From: UBA7328 sp002471345
GTDB lineage: Bacteria; Bacteroidota; Bacteroidia; Chitinophagales; Saprospiraceae
Assembly (NCBI GenBank): GCA_964011275.1
Contig: CAXGOB010000021.1
Location: forward strand, 1-64,000
Length of the DNA: 64,000 nucleotides
Reading direction: 5' to 3'
In this document: piece after piece, positions 26,474 through 36,122 of the stretch
Numbering within the stretch: position 1 is the first letter of the stretch
Layout: each line of letters begins with the position of its first letter
Translations under genes and position numbers: made by a program
Notes under the pieces: model-generated
What the model was told of the DNA's origin: nothing
Databases searched by the model: none
The model's input: only the letters and a program-made list of their open reading frames with translations

Positions 26474-27616
26474 ATGAAGTTTGGTACTAAAGTGATACAT
26501 GCAGGGATAAGACCTGATCCTGCAACTGGGGCTATAATGACTCCTATTTTCCAAACTTCGACATATGTCCAAAATGCCCCTGGTGATCATAAAGGCTATG
26601 AGTATGCAAGGACGCAAAATCCAACTAGATCAGCCCTAGAAGAAAATTTAGCAGCTTTAGAAAATGGAAAAGAAGCCATTTGTTTCTCAAGTGGCCTCGC
26701 GGCCATGGATGCTATTTTGAAAATGTACAAACCTGGCGATGAAATCCTTTCTACAAATGATTTATATGGAGGTTCTTATAGATTGATCACCAAGGTTTTT
26801 GAAAACTTTGGTCTAAAAGGAAGATTTATTGATATGAGTTCTCCTGAAGATCTCATTGAACAAATTTCTTCATCTACAAAACTACTATGGATAGAGACAC
26901 CAACTAATCCAATGCTTAGTATTGTGGACATAAAGAGGGTTGTAGAATTGGCACATGCCAAAGGAATAAAGGTCTGTGTTGATAATACATTTGCTTCTCC
27001 ATACTTGCAACAACCTTTGAATCTTGGAGCGGATATGGTATTGCATAGTGCCACTAAATTTATCAATGGCCATTCTGATGTAATCCATGGATGTGTAATT
27101 GTAAATGATAAAGAAATCGCTGATCAACTCAGATTCATCCAAAATGCTGCAGGTGCTGTACCTGGACCAATGGATTGTTTTTTGGTTCTGAGAGGAATAA
27201 AAACGCTTCACCTTAGAGTTCAAAGAGCATGTGAAAATGCTGAAAAGATTGCTCACTTTCTTAAAAGTCGTGATGCAGTTTCAAAAGTATTTTGGCCAGG
27301 ATTTGAAGATCATCCTAACCACACTGTGGCTAGAGACCAAATGAAAATGTTTGGGGCTATGGTTTCATTTGATTTAAAAAATAACAGTTCAGCATCAGCC
27401 AATAAGATGCTCTCTGGGACAAATTATTTTGCCTTAGCTGAATCATTAGGCGGTGTAGAATCTTTAATAGGCCATCCTGCAAGTATGACCCATGCTTCTA
27501 TCCCAAAAGAAGAGCGTCTAAAAGTGGGATTGACGGATTCTCTAATCAGATTAAGTGTTGGAATCGAAGATGTAGATGATCTCATTTCAGATCTAGATCA
27601 AGCATTATCTAATTAA
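26474..27616 (+). CDS. Cystathionine gamma-synthase / gamma-lyase family PLP enzyme
   Basis: A 380-residue PLP enzyme of trans-sulfuration. Seen: TPIFQTSTYVQNAPGDHKGYEYART, FSSGLAAMDAIL, DNTFASPYLQQPL and the PLP lysine in HSATKFINGHSDVIHG (about residue 195), ending SVGIEDVDDLISDLDQAL. This group makes or cleaves cystathionine; synthase versus lyase cannot be settled from motifs. No cysteine or methionine genes are adjacent. Confidence 0.9.
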   Translation: MKFGTKVIHAGIRPDPATGAIMTPIFQTSTYVQNAPGDHKGYEYARTQNPTRSALEENLAALENGKEAICFSSGLAAMDAILKMYKPGDEILSTNDLYGGSYRLITKVFENFGLKGRFIDMSSPEDLIEQISSSTKLLWIETPTNPMLSIVDIKRVVELAHAKGIKVCVDNTFASPYLQQPLNLGADMVLHSATKFINGHSDVIHGCVIVNDKEIADQLRFIQNAAGAVPGPMDCFLVLRGIKTLHLRVQRACENAEKIAHFLKSRDAVSKVFWPGFEDHPNHTVARDQMKMFGAMVSFDLKNNSSASANKMLSGTNYFALAESLGGVESLIGHPASMTHASIPKEERLKVGLTDSLIRLSVGIEDVDDLISDLDQALSN

Positions 27617-27855
27617 TCATAATTCGCTTTTCTCCATAAATTTTCCAGCAATCAAGTCTTTACATATATCAGAAAAATATATGTTTCTTTTTCTTAACAT
27701 GATCTAAAAGAACAGTCGAGTAAGCATTGACTAGGTAGGCTATTGATTTCCAATAAGCTTTTTTAAAACACAATAGTTATTAACATTTATTTTGAGATAT
27801 CCACATGATTTACTTGACTATTCACATTTAAAATAGCATAATGTGTTTTATCACA

Positions 27856-27887
27856 TTGTCCATAACTTTAATACAATGTTACCTTTA
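27856..27887 (+). promoter_or_regulatory. Candidate dnaB promoter
   Basis: TTG at 27856-27858, 21 bases, then TACCTTTA at 27880-27887, one mismatch from TAnnTTTG. The start codon is only 20 bases further, implying a very short leader. Pattern match only. The rest of the 291-base gap before dnaB holds an 8-bp A/T inverted repeat (27662-27684) and nothing else I can name. Confidence 0.35.
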
Positions 27888-27907
27888 CACCCCACTTCAA
27901 AATAATA

Positions 27908-29431
27908 ATGTCAGAGCAGCAATCACTTACTTCAGAAAAGGGAACAAAACTAAAGACTATGAGGTCTGAGCCGGATCTCAGTGCCTTGGTCTATGGAAGA
28001 GTGATGCCACAGGCTACACCACTCGAAGAGGCCGTAATTGGGGCACTTCTGGTAGATAAGGATGGATTACCATCAGTAATTGAGATATTAAGGGCAGAAA
28101 GTTTTTATAAGGACGCTCATGGCATGATATACGAGGTAATGCTAGAGCTTTTTGAGAAATCTCAACCTATTGATTTACTGACTGTTCATGAATCTCTTAA
28201 GAAAAATGGGAAGTTGTCTAAGGTGGGAGGACTTGATTACCTATTAGAGCTAACTAACAAAGTAGCTTCAGCAGCCAATGTAGAATACCATTCTCGGATA
28301 ATTGCTCAAAAATATATACAAAGACAACTCATAAAAGTATCAACAGAGACCATCAAGGATTCATTTGAGGATGCTAAAGATGTCTTTGATCTTCTAGATC
28401 AAGCAGAGCAAAATCTGTATGATATTACCGATAAGAACCTCAATACGGGATATGAGAAACTCAGTGCTTTAGCTATAAAAGCCAGAAAAGAAATAGAAGA
28501 AGTATCACAAAAAGAAGAAGCCCTTACAGGAGTGCCAACCGGTTTTGCCGATTTGGATAAAATGACCTCTGGATGGCAGAGATCGGATCTTATTATTATA
28601 GCTGCACGGCCAGGAATGGGAAAAACTGCATTTACTCTTTCACTGGCACGAAACGCTGCCCTGCAAGGAAGACCTGTAGCTGTATTCTCATTAGAGATGA
28701 GTAATCTACAATTAGTACAGCGTCTCATCGCTATGGAATCCGAGATAGATAGTAGAAAACTAAGGAATGGAAATCTTACTAAAGAAGAATGGCCCAGACT
28801 AAATGCTGCCGTGGACAATATGGCAGAGTTACCAATCTATATCGATGACACTCCTGCCATTAATATTTTTGAGCTAAGAGCAAAGTGTAGGAGATTAAAA
28901 CAAAATCACGATATCTCATTAATCGTAATCGATTACCTACAACTAATGCAAGCTGCACCAAATGCGGGCAAGACTAATAGGGAACAAGAAATATCTACTA
29001 TTTCAAGATCCTTAAAAGGCCTCGCAAAGGAACTAAGTGTGCCAGTAATTGCTCTTTCACAATTGAGTAGAGCTGTAGAAACTAGAGGAGGAAACAAGAA
29101 GCCTGTACTTTCAGATTTGAGGGAGTCAGGAGCCATTGAACAAGATGCCGATATTGTAACTTTTATATATAGACCTGACTATTATGAGTTAAGTGAGGAT
29201 TTTGAAGCAGCACCAAATGAAGCAGAAATCATCATTTCCAAACATAGGAATGGGGCTTTAGGAAGTGTATTTCTGAGATTTATAAAGGAATATGTAAAGT
29301 TCACAGAACCTGATCGATCTATGAATTTCAGTGATCCATTAAGTCCTAATCCAGATGGATTTACAGAATCTATGAATGCAGGCATTATCACTCGACCTAG
29401 TAGGATGAATGATGAGGATATTCCTTTTTAA
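27908..29431 (+). CDS. dnaB: Replicative DNA helicase
   Basis: The hexameric fork helicase, 507 residues. N-terminal domain (PLEEAVIGALLVDKDGLPSV), linker, then RecA-like motor: Walker A ARPGMGKTAF (about residues 230-239), ALSLEMS-type motif SLEMSNLQLVQRL, Walker B LIVIDYLQLM (about 337-346), and LSDLRESGAIEQDAD. The first ~25 residues are a charged extension before the conserved fold, common in the phylum. No intein. Monocistronic by spacing. Confidence 0.97.
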   Translation: MSEQQSLTSEKGTKLKTMRSEPDLSALVYGRVMPQATPLEEAVIGALLVDKDGLPSVIEILRAESFYKDAHGMIYEVMLELFEKSQPIDLLTVHESLKKNGKLSKVGGLDYLLELTNKVASAANVEYHSRIIAQKYIQRQLIKVSTETIKDSFEDAKDVFDLLDQAEQNLYDITDKNLNTGYEKLSALAIKARKEIEEVSQKEEALTGVPTGFADLDKMTSGWQRSDLIIIAARPGMGKTAFTLSLARNAALQGRPVAVFSLEMSNLQLVQRLIAMESEIDSRKLRNGNLTKEEWPRLNAAVDNMAELPIYIDDTPAINIFELRAKCRRLKQNHDISLIVIDYLQLMQAAPNAGKTNREQEISTISRSLKGLAKELSVPVIALSQLSRAVETRGGNKKPVLSDLRESGAIEQDADIVTFIYRPDYYELSEDFEAAPNEAEIIISKHRNGALGSVFLRFIKEYVKFTEPDRSMNFSDPLSPNPDGFTESMNAGIITRPSRMNDEDIPF

Positions 29432-29517
29432 TTCCTTCGGATAGAATAGTTTTAACACAATTTCATTTCACATATCTTTGTTCACTTCATTGACTCATAT
29501 TTCAATGAAATAATCAT

Positions 29518-30225
29518 ATGAGACTTAATAAATACATAGCACATTCCGGCCTTTGTTCGCGGAGAAAAGCTGGAGATCTAGTAAAAGAAGGTGTAGTGAA
29601 AGTGAATGGCGAGATAGAAGCAAATCCTGCCTACGAAGTACAAAAAGAAGATAAAGTAGAATACAAAGGGAGAGTATTAAGACTGGAATCTAAGATGGTC
29701 TATGTTCTAATGAATAAACCTAAAAACACAGTAACCACTACAGCGGACGAAAAAGGGAGGCGGACAGTCATGGACATTGTGCAAAAAAAGCATAAAGAAA
29801 GAATCTATCCTGTCGGTCGTTTGGATAAGAATACAGTCGGTCTTCTGTTACTAACTAACGACGGGGATCTTGCTAAAAAACTTTCACATCCAAGTCACAA
29901 GGTGACTAAAAAATATCATGTAGTACTTGACAAAGAAATACCAGAAGCTCATTTGAAACAAATAAAAGATGGACTCATTCTAGAAGATGGTAAAGCAGAA
30001 GTAGATGATATTGACTGGATCTTTGATTCTGATAATTCTGAAGTTGGAATTGAGATTCATATTGGAAAAAATAGAATTGTAAGACGCATTTTTGACCATT
30101 TGGGTTACAAAATATTGAAACTGGATAGAGTGTACTATGCTGGATTAACGAAGAAAGACTTACCTCGTGGTTGGTTTAGAGATTTAAAGCCGAAGGAAAT
30201 TGTAATGCTCAAACACTTTTCATAA
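29518..30225 (+). CDS. RsuA/RluB/RluF-family rRNA pseudouridine synthase
   Basis: A 235-residue RNA modifier. The S4 RNA-binding domain reads RLNKYIAHSGLCSRRKAGDLV; the catalytic Asp sits in GRLDKNTVGLLLLTNDGDL; the later ...IGKNRIVRRIFDHLGYKILKL motif is typical. It is followed 11 bases later by the DinB/YfiT gene, so co-transcription is likely. Target uridine (23S, 16S) cannot be told from sequence. Confidence 0.93.
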   Translation: MRLNKYIAHSGLCSRRKAGDLVKEGVVKVNGEIEANPAYEVQKEDKVEYKGRVLRLESKMVYVLMNKPKNTVTTTADEKGRRTVMDIVQKKHKERIYPVGRLDKNTVGLLLLTNDGDLAKKLSHPSHKVTKKYHVVLDKEIPEAHLKQIKDGLILEDGKAEVDDIDWIFDSDNSEVGIEIHIGKNRIVRRIFDHLGYKILKLDRVYYAGLTKKDLPRGWFRDLKPKEIVMLKHFS

Positions 30226-30236
30226 ACAAATAGAAT

Positions 30237-30770
30237 ATGGATATAGAGAAACTTAAATACCCAATAGGAAAATTTAAAAGTCCAGATTCATTTCATGCGA
30301 CCTTAAGAGCAACTTTTATTAAGAATATAGAAGAACTTCCTAGCAAAATGAAAGTAGCTGTAGAAGGATTATCTAAGCAACAATTAGATACTCCCTATCG
30401 CCCTGAAGGATGGACTGTGAGACAAGTGGTCCATCATACGGCAGATAGTCATATCAATAGTTATATGCGTTTTAAATGGGCTATGACCGAAAACGAGCCT
30501 TTTATCAAAGCATATGATGAAAAAACTTGGGCCAAACAGCCAGACGCACTTGGTGGTGATCCTTCACTATCTCTTCATTTATTAAGCGCTCTTCATACGA
30601 GATGGGTATACTTTCTAAATGCTATGAGCGAGGACGATTTTAAAAGACAATTGCAACATCCAGATTGGACACGAAAGTTAAGCTTGAATATGATGTGCGC
30701 TTTATACAGTTGGCATTCTCTTCATCATACGGCCCACATTACTGAGCTTAGAAAGAGGAACGGCTGGTAA
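30237..30770 (+). CDS. DinB/YfiT-family putative metal-dependent hydrolase or thiol transferase
   Basis: A 177-residue four-helix-bundle protein. Metal ligands are visible: His in RQVVHHTADSH and the C-terminal pair in WHSLHHTAHI. The opening YPIGKFKSPDSF and this His layout match the YfiT/BstA branch of DinB, in which Bacillus members conjugate bacillithiol. That activity is inference here. It is convergent with the ABC-F gene, 4 bases apart. Confidence 0.88.
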   Translation: MDIEKLKYPIGKFKSPDSFHATLRATFIKNIEELPSKMKVAVEGLSKQQLDTPYRPEGWTVRQVVHHTADSHINSYMRFKWAMTENEPFIKAYDEKTWAKQPDALGGDPSLSLHLLSALHTRWVYFLNAMSEDDFKRQLQHPDWTRKLSLNMMCALYSWHSLHHTAHITELRKRNGW

Positions 30771-30774
30771 TTTG

Positions 30775-32667
30775 TTACATTTTGGATTCTGCCTTTTCCC
30801 ACTGAGCCATAAGATCATCAAGATTTTTCTTTTTTTTCTTATGAAGACCTATAACTTCATTTGCATTATCTGACTGGTAAAATCCTTCTTCTCCCATCTG
30901 TTGCTCCATTTCACCTATTTCCTCTTCTATTTTACTAATTTTTCTTTCTAGGTTTTCAATTTTTCTTTTAAGAGCTTTCTCTTCATCTGGTGAGAATATA
31001 GCCTTTTCTTTTTCTACTTTCTTTTTAGCATTTTGAAGCTCGACTTCCCTCATATTATCAAGAGCTCTTTTTTGTAAAAAGTAGTTGACATCTCCGAGAT
31101 GAGTGAATAATTTTTTATCTCTAAATTCGATAGTCTTATCAGTAAGATCAGATAGAAATTCTCTATCATGTGAAACTACAATCATACTACCATCATAATC
31201 TTGAAGAGCTTGTTTGAGCACTTTTTTAGAAATAATATCTAAATGATTAGTAGGTTCATCCAAGATCAACAAATTGATAGGTCTAAGTAGTAAACAGGCT
31301 AGAGCCAGTCGTGCTCTTTCACCTCCACTTAATACCGAGACCTTTTTCTCTACATCTTCTCCACTAAACATAAATGCTCCTAAAATGGATCTAAGTTTTG
31401 TTCGCAATTCTGGAGGCGAATGATTCTCCATCGTTTGGAGAAGTGTGATACTTGTATCTAATGCATCAGACTGGTCCTGAGCATAATAACCTAATTGACA
31501 ATTGTGCCCAAGGTTCACATCACCACTAGTGACACTTAAGCTTTTAGTCAGAATCTTAGCCAAAGTAGTTTTCCCTTGCCCATTTTGACCAACGAATGCT
31601 ATCCTCTCTCCTCTCTCCAGAGTAATGCTCACATTGTTCAGAACATGAAGATTTCCATAGCTCTTACTAATATTTTTTCCTTCTGAAACAATTTGTCCTG
31701 ATCGTGGCGCAGGAGGAAATTTGAGATTCATTGCTGCAACATCTTCATCTTCTAGCTCTATCCTTTCTATTTTATCTAACTGCTTTTTCATGGATTGAGC
31801 CATCTTCGTCTTTGTAGCTTTAGCCATGAATCTCGTGATGGTCCTTTCTTTTTCGGCTAAGACTTTTTGTTGATTGATATATGCGGATTGCATTTTTTCC
31901 TTCCTATCAATCCGAAGCTCCAAATATTTGGAGTAATTAGCTTTATAGTCTTGAATTTGCCCAAGCTCTATTTCTACAGTTCTATTAGTGGTATTATCTA
32001 AGAATTGCTGATCATGAGAAATAACAACTACCGATTTCTCATAATTTTTAAGAAACCCCTCTAGCCATATGATAGATTCTATATCAAGGTGATTAGTAGG
32101 CTCATCAAGTAGTAAGTAATCCGGCCTACTGAGAAGCATTTTAGCGAGTTCTACTCTCATTTGCCATCCTCCACTAAACTCTGCAATCTCTCTTTCAAAG
32201 TCAGTTTGTTTGAAGCCCAACCCTTTCAAAATCTTTTCTGCATCTGCCCGAGCAGTAGCACCTCCAATGATGTCATATTTCTCATTAACATCGGTGAAAT
32301 CCTGGATCAACTTAGCATAACTATCACTCTCATAGTCGCTGCGCTCTGCCATTTGATTATTATAGGATTCTATTTTTTCCTCAAGCTCTTTTAATTCATC
32401 AAAAGCGGACATCGCTGCATCTATCACTGTACGAGTCTGATCTAATAAAATTTCCTGATGTAGGAAAGCTAATGTGCTGCCGTTTGGTCTGGTGATATCA
32501 CCCTCTTGGGCACCTATCTCTCCTGATAAGATCTTAAGAAGCGTAGACTTTCCTGCCCCATTACGACCTACAAGGCCTACTTTATCTTTATTTTTTATTA
32601 TTAGGTTGATCTTATTAAGCAATCTGCGATCTCCGTATTGTACGTATATATTGGTAGCTGTAAGCAA
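30775..32667 (-). CDS. ABC-F family ATPase
   Basis: A 630-residue soluble twin-ATPase that acts on ribosomes, not on transport. Two cassettes: Walker A GRNGAGKST and GQNGQGKTT; signatures FSGGWQMRVELA and LSGGERARLALA; Walker B YLLLDEPTNHLD and LLILDEPTNHLD. An inter-domain linker of ~80 residues (KYLELRIDRKEKMQSAYINQ...) and a C-terminal coiled coil (from ~540) are present. Closest to the YdiF/Uup-type housekeeping members by layout; a resistance role is not suggested. A second ABC-F lies at 43385-45265. Confidence 0.92.
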   Translation of the reverse strand: MLTATNIYVQYGDRRLLNKINLIIKNKDKVGLVGRNGAGKSTLLKILSGEIGAQEGDITRPNGSTLAFLHQEILLDQTRTVIDAAMSAFDELKELEEKIESYNNQMAERSDYESDSYAKLIQDFTDVNEKYDIIGGATARADAEKILKGLGFKQTDFEREIAEFSGGWQMRVELAKMLLSRPDYLLLDEPTNHLDIESIIWLEGFLKNYEKSVVVISHDQQFLDNTTNRTVEIELGQIQDYKANYSKYLELRIDRKEKMQSAYINQQKVLAEKERTITRFMAKATKTKMAQSMKKQLDKIERIELEDEDVAAMNLKFPPAPRSGQIVSEGKNISKSYGNLHVLNNVSITLERGERIAFVGQNGQGKTTLAKILTKSLSVTSGDVNLGHNCQLGYYAQDQSDALDTSITLLQTMENHSPPELRTKLRSILGAFMFSGEDVEKKVSVLSGGERARLALACLLLRPINLLILDEPTNHLDIISKKVLKQALQDYDGSMIVVSHDREFLSDLTDKTIEFRDKKLFTHLGDVNYFLQKRALDNMREVELQNAKKKVEKEKAIFSPDEEKALKRKIENLERKISKIEEEIGEMEQQMGEEGFYQSDNANEVIGLHKKKKKNLDDLMAQWEKAESKM

Positions 32668-32987
32668 ATCTTTTTGAAATTTGGTGCAAAGGAAGGGAAT
32701 TTTATGGAATGGTTCCTAACAATTGAAAAGTATGCCATTTGCAAAAAAAGAAATGCACTACATCAGTACAAACCGGCAACCTGTTGGCTTACTAGTAAAG
32801 TAGTCTTTGTACAATCAATTCTAAGAAATCAATATTATTAGTGTAAACACCTATATGTCAGCCATTTCTGAGATATACTTTTACAGCCTATTAATCTATT
32901 AAAAAACTCATTTTCCTTTTTTTTCTAATTCAACTAAATCACTTCAATCACAATGAGGGGTACCTAAAGAGCTCTCAGGTATTTGAA
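32668..32987. other. Intergenic region with a signal-peptide-like stretch lacking ATG
   Basis: 320 bases before the damaged metalloprotease. Around 32898-32935 the bases attaaaaaactcattttcc run into a T-rich stretch that would encode KKLIFLFFLIQL, a typical Bacteroidota signal peptide start, but the expected ATG is ATT. I could not settle by eye whether it is in the protease frame. No other gene is seen. Confidence 0.35.
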
Positions 32988-34826
32988 ATGTTGACTAGTG
33001 AGGAGTATCTCAATCTTTCTTTAACTCATCAAAAAATGGTTGTCAATAGATTAAATGAATCTTCAGAATCTCTAACACACCATATGCAAGCCTGTTGGCA
33101 ACCAGGATCCAATATGTCCGAGGTGATGGCTTTTTATGAAAACTACAGCGCTACAATAAATAATAGTCTTTCTGATCATATGAAGAATCAGGACCCAAAA
33201 GCCTATCAGTTTAATGATAATAATAGATGGTCTAATACTGCTACAAATGGTTCAGGACTAAATCAAGGTGACCCTACTACTCTAACTTGGAGTATTGTTC
33301 CTGATGGAACGAGCATTTATGGATATAATGGTGAAGCTACATCTAATAGTAATTTAATATCAATGTTTGATGGTCAGTATCCAACTACTCCTCCTTTTGA
33401 TCCAAATGATCTAACAGAAAGGGATTGGTTTGAACATTTTGAAGATATATTCGAGAGATGGTCTCAACTTACAGGAAACAAGTATGTATTTGAACCAAAT
33501 GATGATGGAAGTGCTTGGACCAGTCTAACTATTGCGTCCGGTTCTTTAGGTGTAAGAGGTGATATCAGAATATCTGGCCATTCCATTGATGGCTCTTCTG
33601 GTTCAAATACTCTAGCATATAATTTTTTTCCAAATTTTGGAGACATGGTAATTGATACAGATAACTTCTCCTTTTATGGCAACACTTTTGGAAACTCCTT
33701 GGGTTTAAGAAATACACTATCTCATGGACATGGTCTAGGTATTTCTCATTCTTGCCCAATTCAACAAACAAAATTGATGGAACCATTTATCTCATTTAAT
33801 TTCGATGGTCCACAATTTGATGATATTTTGGCTGCAAGCAGAGGGTATGGAGACAATCTAGAAATGAATGATATTATAGCCTCAGCTTCAGATCTTGGGA
33901 CGGTTGTGGACGGTATTCCTTTTACTCAATCTGATGTAAGCATTGATGATGACAGCGATGATGACAGCGATGATGACAGCGATGATGATTATTACAAATT
34001 CACAGTCACATCTAATGCAGAAGTGAGTATAACATTGACGCCAATAGGAGCCACTTATTTGGCTGGACCTCAAAATGCTAATGGAAGTTGTAGTCCAGGG
34101 TCAAATTTCAACCCACAGTCTGAGAACAATCTTTCTATGGAGCTAATAGCAACAAATGGAAGTACTGTAATCACAACAGCTAATTCTCAACCGACAGGAA
34201 GTGTAGAAACCATAACAGACCAAACATTAACTGATGGGTCAGGAACTTACTATTTAAAAATAGAAGGGAGTGATAATGCAACCCAAGTTTATCAAATACA
34301 AATATCTATCACAAATACTGCTATTTTAGGGTGTACAGATCTATCAGCTCATAATTACGACCCTTCAGCGACTCAAGATGATGGATCATGCCTAACCTGT
34401 AGTGATGGAATCATGAATGGTGATGAGGTAGCTATAGATTGTGGCGGAGCTAAATGTGCTGCATGCATTACAGGATGTACAGACCCTATGGCCTGTGACT
34501 ACAACCCAAATGCACAAATCTCTGGAAGTTGTGATTATTCATGTTTAGGATGTACAGACCCTATTGCTAACAACTTTGACAATTCAGCCACCATCGATAA
34601 TGGATTATGCACTTACGATTGTAACACCTCTTCTGTAACGGTAATTGATAACACTAACGTGAATAGCATCATAGTTACTTCTATGGATAATCTTACCACA
34701 TCTGGTCCTCTTACCCTCACTGCAGATACTGTTAGATATCAAGCCCAAAATTCCATTTTAATAAATGCAGATTTTACTATTGACATGGGAAGCTTAGTAT
34801 CAATGGATGTTGATAGCTGTCATTAA
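32988..34826 (+). CDS. Matrixin-like secreted metalloprotease, probably inactive (catalytic HE missing)
   Basis: A 612-codon frame with a zincin-type domain (residues 1-300), a C-terminal pre-peptidase-like beta domain (DYYKFTVTSNAEVSITL), three Cys-rich GCTD...(D/N)NG.C / DDGSC repeats and a terminal 3-coathanger-like segment. The zinc site reads S245-H-G-H-G-L-G-I-S-H254. From H248 and H254 the motif HExxHxxGxxH demands H244-E245, but L244-S245 are present, as if the codons for His-Glu had been deleted. The annotated start lacks a signal peptide, while a signal-like stretch with ATT for ATG lies upstream. Loss of catalytic Glu plus abnormal start argues for a decaying gene; a pseudo-protease adhesin is the alternative. 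Confidence 0.7.
   Translation: MLTSEEYLNLSLTHQKMVVNRLNESSESLTHHMQACWQPGSNMSEVMAFYENYSATINNSLSDHMKNQDPKAYQFNDNNRWSNTATNGSGLNQGDPTTLTWSIVPDGTSIYGYNGEATSNSNLISMFDGQYPTTPPFDPNDLTERDWFEHFEDIFERWSQLTGNKYVFEPNDDGSAWTSLTIASGSLGVRGDIRISGHSIDGSSGSNTLAYNFFPNFGDMVIDTDNFSFYGNTFGNSLGLRNTLSHGHGLGISHSCPIQQTKLMEPFISFNFDGPQFDDILAASRGYGDNLEMNDIIASASDLGTVVDGIPFTQSDVSIDDDSDDDSDDDSDDDYYKFTVTSNAEVSITLTPIGATYLAGPQNANGSCSPGSNFNPQSENNLSMELIATNGSTVITTANSQPTGSVETITDQTLTDGSGTYYLKIEGSDNATQVYQIQISITNTAILGCTDLSAHNYDPSATQDDGSCLTCSDGIMNGDEVAIDCGGAKCAACITGCTDPMACDYNPNAQISGSCDYSCLGCTDPIANNFDNSATIDNGLCTYDCNTSSVTVIDNTNVNSIIVTSMDNLTTSGPLTLTADTVRYQAQNSILINADFTIDMGSLVSMDVDSCH
33945..33988 (+). repeat. 12-bp tandem repeat encoding DDDS
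   Basis: Three perfect copies of gatgatgacagc (33945-33980) plus a partial fourth, giving DDDSDDDSDDDSDDDYY at residue 320, just before the beta domain. Perfect DNA identity indicates recent slippage expansion of an acidic linker. Confidence 0.85.
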
Positions 34827-34928
34827 TTTCTGATTTCCATCTTAAGATTGAACCCTTTCTTTCTCCTGAGTGTACTTACACTGAAATAAGGATGTCCTCG
34901 TTTACTTTCATCTGGCAAAAAAATCAAC

Positions 34929-36101
34929 ATGAATTATAAATCATTACTTATAGTCCTCTCATTACTTCTATTCTCCTTACCCTTCTCGGCTCAAAAGCCT
35001 CAAAAAATATTAGGAATTGCAAAAGAAGATAAGAGTTTAGAATATTATCTAGAACAAAAAGAATTGTGGGAAAAAGAAATCAAGAAAGATCCAGAAAATG
35101 GAAATGCATGGCGACAAAAGTATTCAGCACAAAGGGCTTTTTTGCAAAAGAGCTACCCCAATCTTTGGCAAAATGATCAGGCTCAAATTTTCAGCCAATT
35201 AAATGAGATAATCGTTGACGCCAAGGAATACATAGACGGTAGTTTTGAGTTTTATTTCATCAAATCTCTTAATTCTACAGGGAAGGAATCAATTAAATAT
35301 AGCAAAATGGCCTATGAATTGGACCCTGATCGTAATGAAACTCATGGATGGTTATTCGTAGATGTTGTTATGAATTTTAAGCATAAAAAAGCAAAAAAGA
35401 TAGGAGCAAGATTATTGAAAAATAACCTCTATTCTAATGCCAATCTTATTTGGAACCTGAATAGTCTTAACACTATGGAAAAGAATTCCATTTTCATAGG
35501 TAATGGAGATTTAGATATCATACCAAAGTGGGCATTGCAATATGGCAACGGTGTAAGAGAAGATATACTTGTAATAAGTAGATGGAGTATGGCAAATGAT
35601 GAGAGTTATAGAGATTCTATATTTCATAAGATAGGAATGAACAAGCTTGAGAAATCAATTGAAGACTTTACATCACCTACAGAATATGTAGATTATTTAA
35701 CTCTTCACATGCTAAAGAATCGAAAAAGAAAAGCATATATGACATGTGGAGGAGATATGAATTTCTTTGAAAAAAGCGGAATTGCCGATAAAATTTACCT
35801 TGTAGGGACAACATATGTTTATTCAGAGAATCGTTTTGATAATAATCGTGTGCTTCGAGAGAATTTGGATCAATATCAATTGGATCATTTGATCAAAAAC
35901 TTTCAAAAACACCCTGAAGACCAAATGATAAATACCCATATGCATCTTAGTTACTTACCTGGAATTATGAATGTTCTAGAATACTACGAAAAGAACAACT
36001 TAGCAGAAAAGGCATTATACTTTGAAAAAGTATTCAAAACAATCGCTGCCCAAAGCGGAAAAGAAAAAGAGGTTTTAGGATGGTATACACCAGGGTCATA
36101 A
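34929..36101 (+). CDS. Exported helical/TPR-like protein with DUF2723-like C-terminal segment
   Basis: A 390-residue protein with a signal peptide (LLIVLSLLLFSLPFSAQ). The mature N-terminal half is helical and repeat-like (LEQKELWEKEIKKDPENGNAW). The stretch IFIGNGDLDIIPKWALQYGNGVREDILVI resembles the TFGDNDTYPLWxLQ...G(Y/V)RxDVxVIN region of DUF2723 proteins, suggesting a common soluble fold. It heads a five-gene run with an ECF sigma factor (21 bases downstream), a TM protein, a PLP enzyme and a sulfatase. Function unknown. Confidence 0.6.
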   Translation: MNYKSLLIVLSLLLFSLPFSAQKPQKILGIAKEDKSLEYYLEQKELWEKEIKKDPENGNAWRQKYSAQRAFLQKSYPNLWQNDQAQIFSQLNEIIVDAKEYIDGSFEFYFIKSLNSTGKESIKYSKMAYELDPDRNETHGWLFVDVVMNFKHKKAKKIGARLLKNNLYSNANLIWNLNSLNTMEKNSIFIGNGDLDIIPKWALQYGNGVREDILVISRWSMANDESYRDSIFHKIGMNKLEKSIEDFTSPTEYVDYLTLHMLKNRKRKAYMTCGGDMNFFEKSGIADKIYLVGTTYVYSENRFDNNRVLRENLDQYQLDHLIKNFQKHPEDQMINTHMHLSYLPGIMNVLEYYEKNNLAEKALYFEKVFKTIAAQSGKEKEVLGWYTPGS

Positions 36102-36122
36102 CAAAGTTTTTTTATTTAAGGA

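Noticed and set aside
27662..27684. Inverted repeat ACATATAT/ATATATGT after the gamma-synthase gene
   Set aside because: Only A/T and G/C-poor, weak as a terminator, and easily expected by chance in this AT-rich gap.
28399..28818. Leftward 139-codon frame within dnaB
   Set aside because: Antisense to the conserved Walker A region of DnaB; typical shadow frame.
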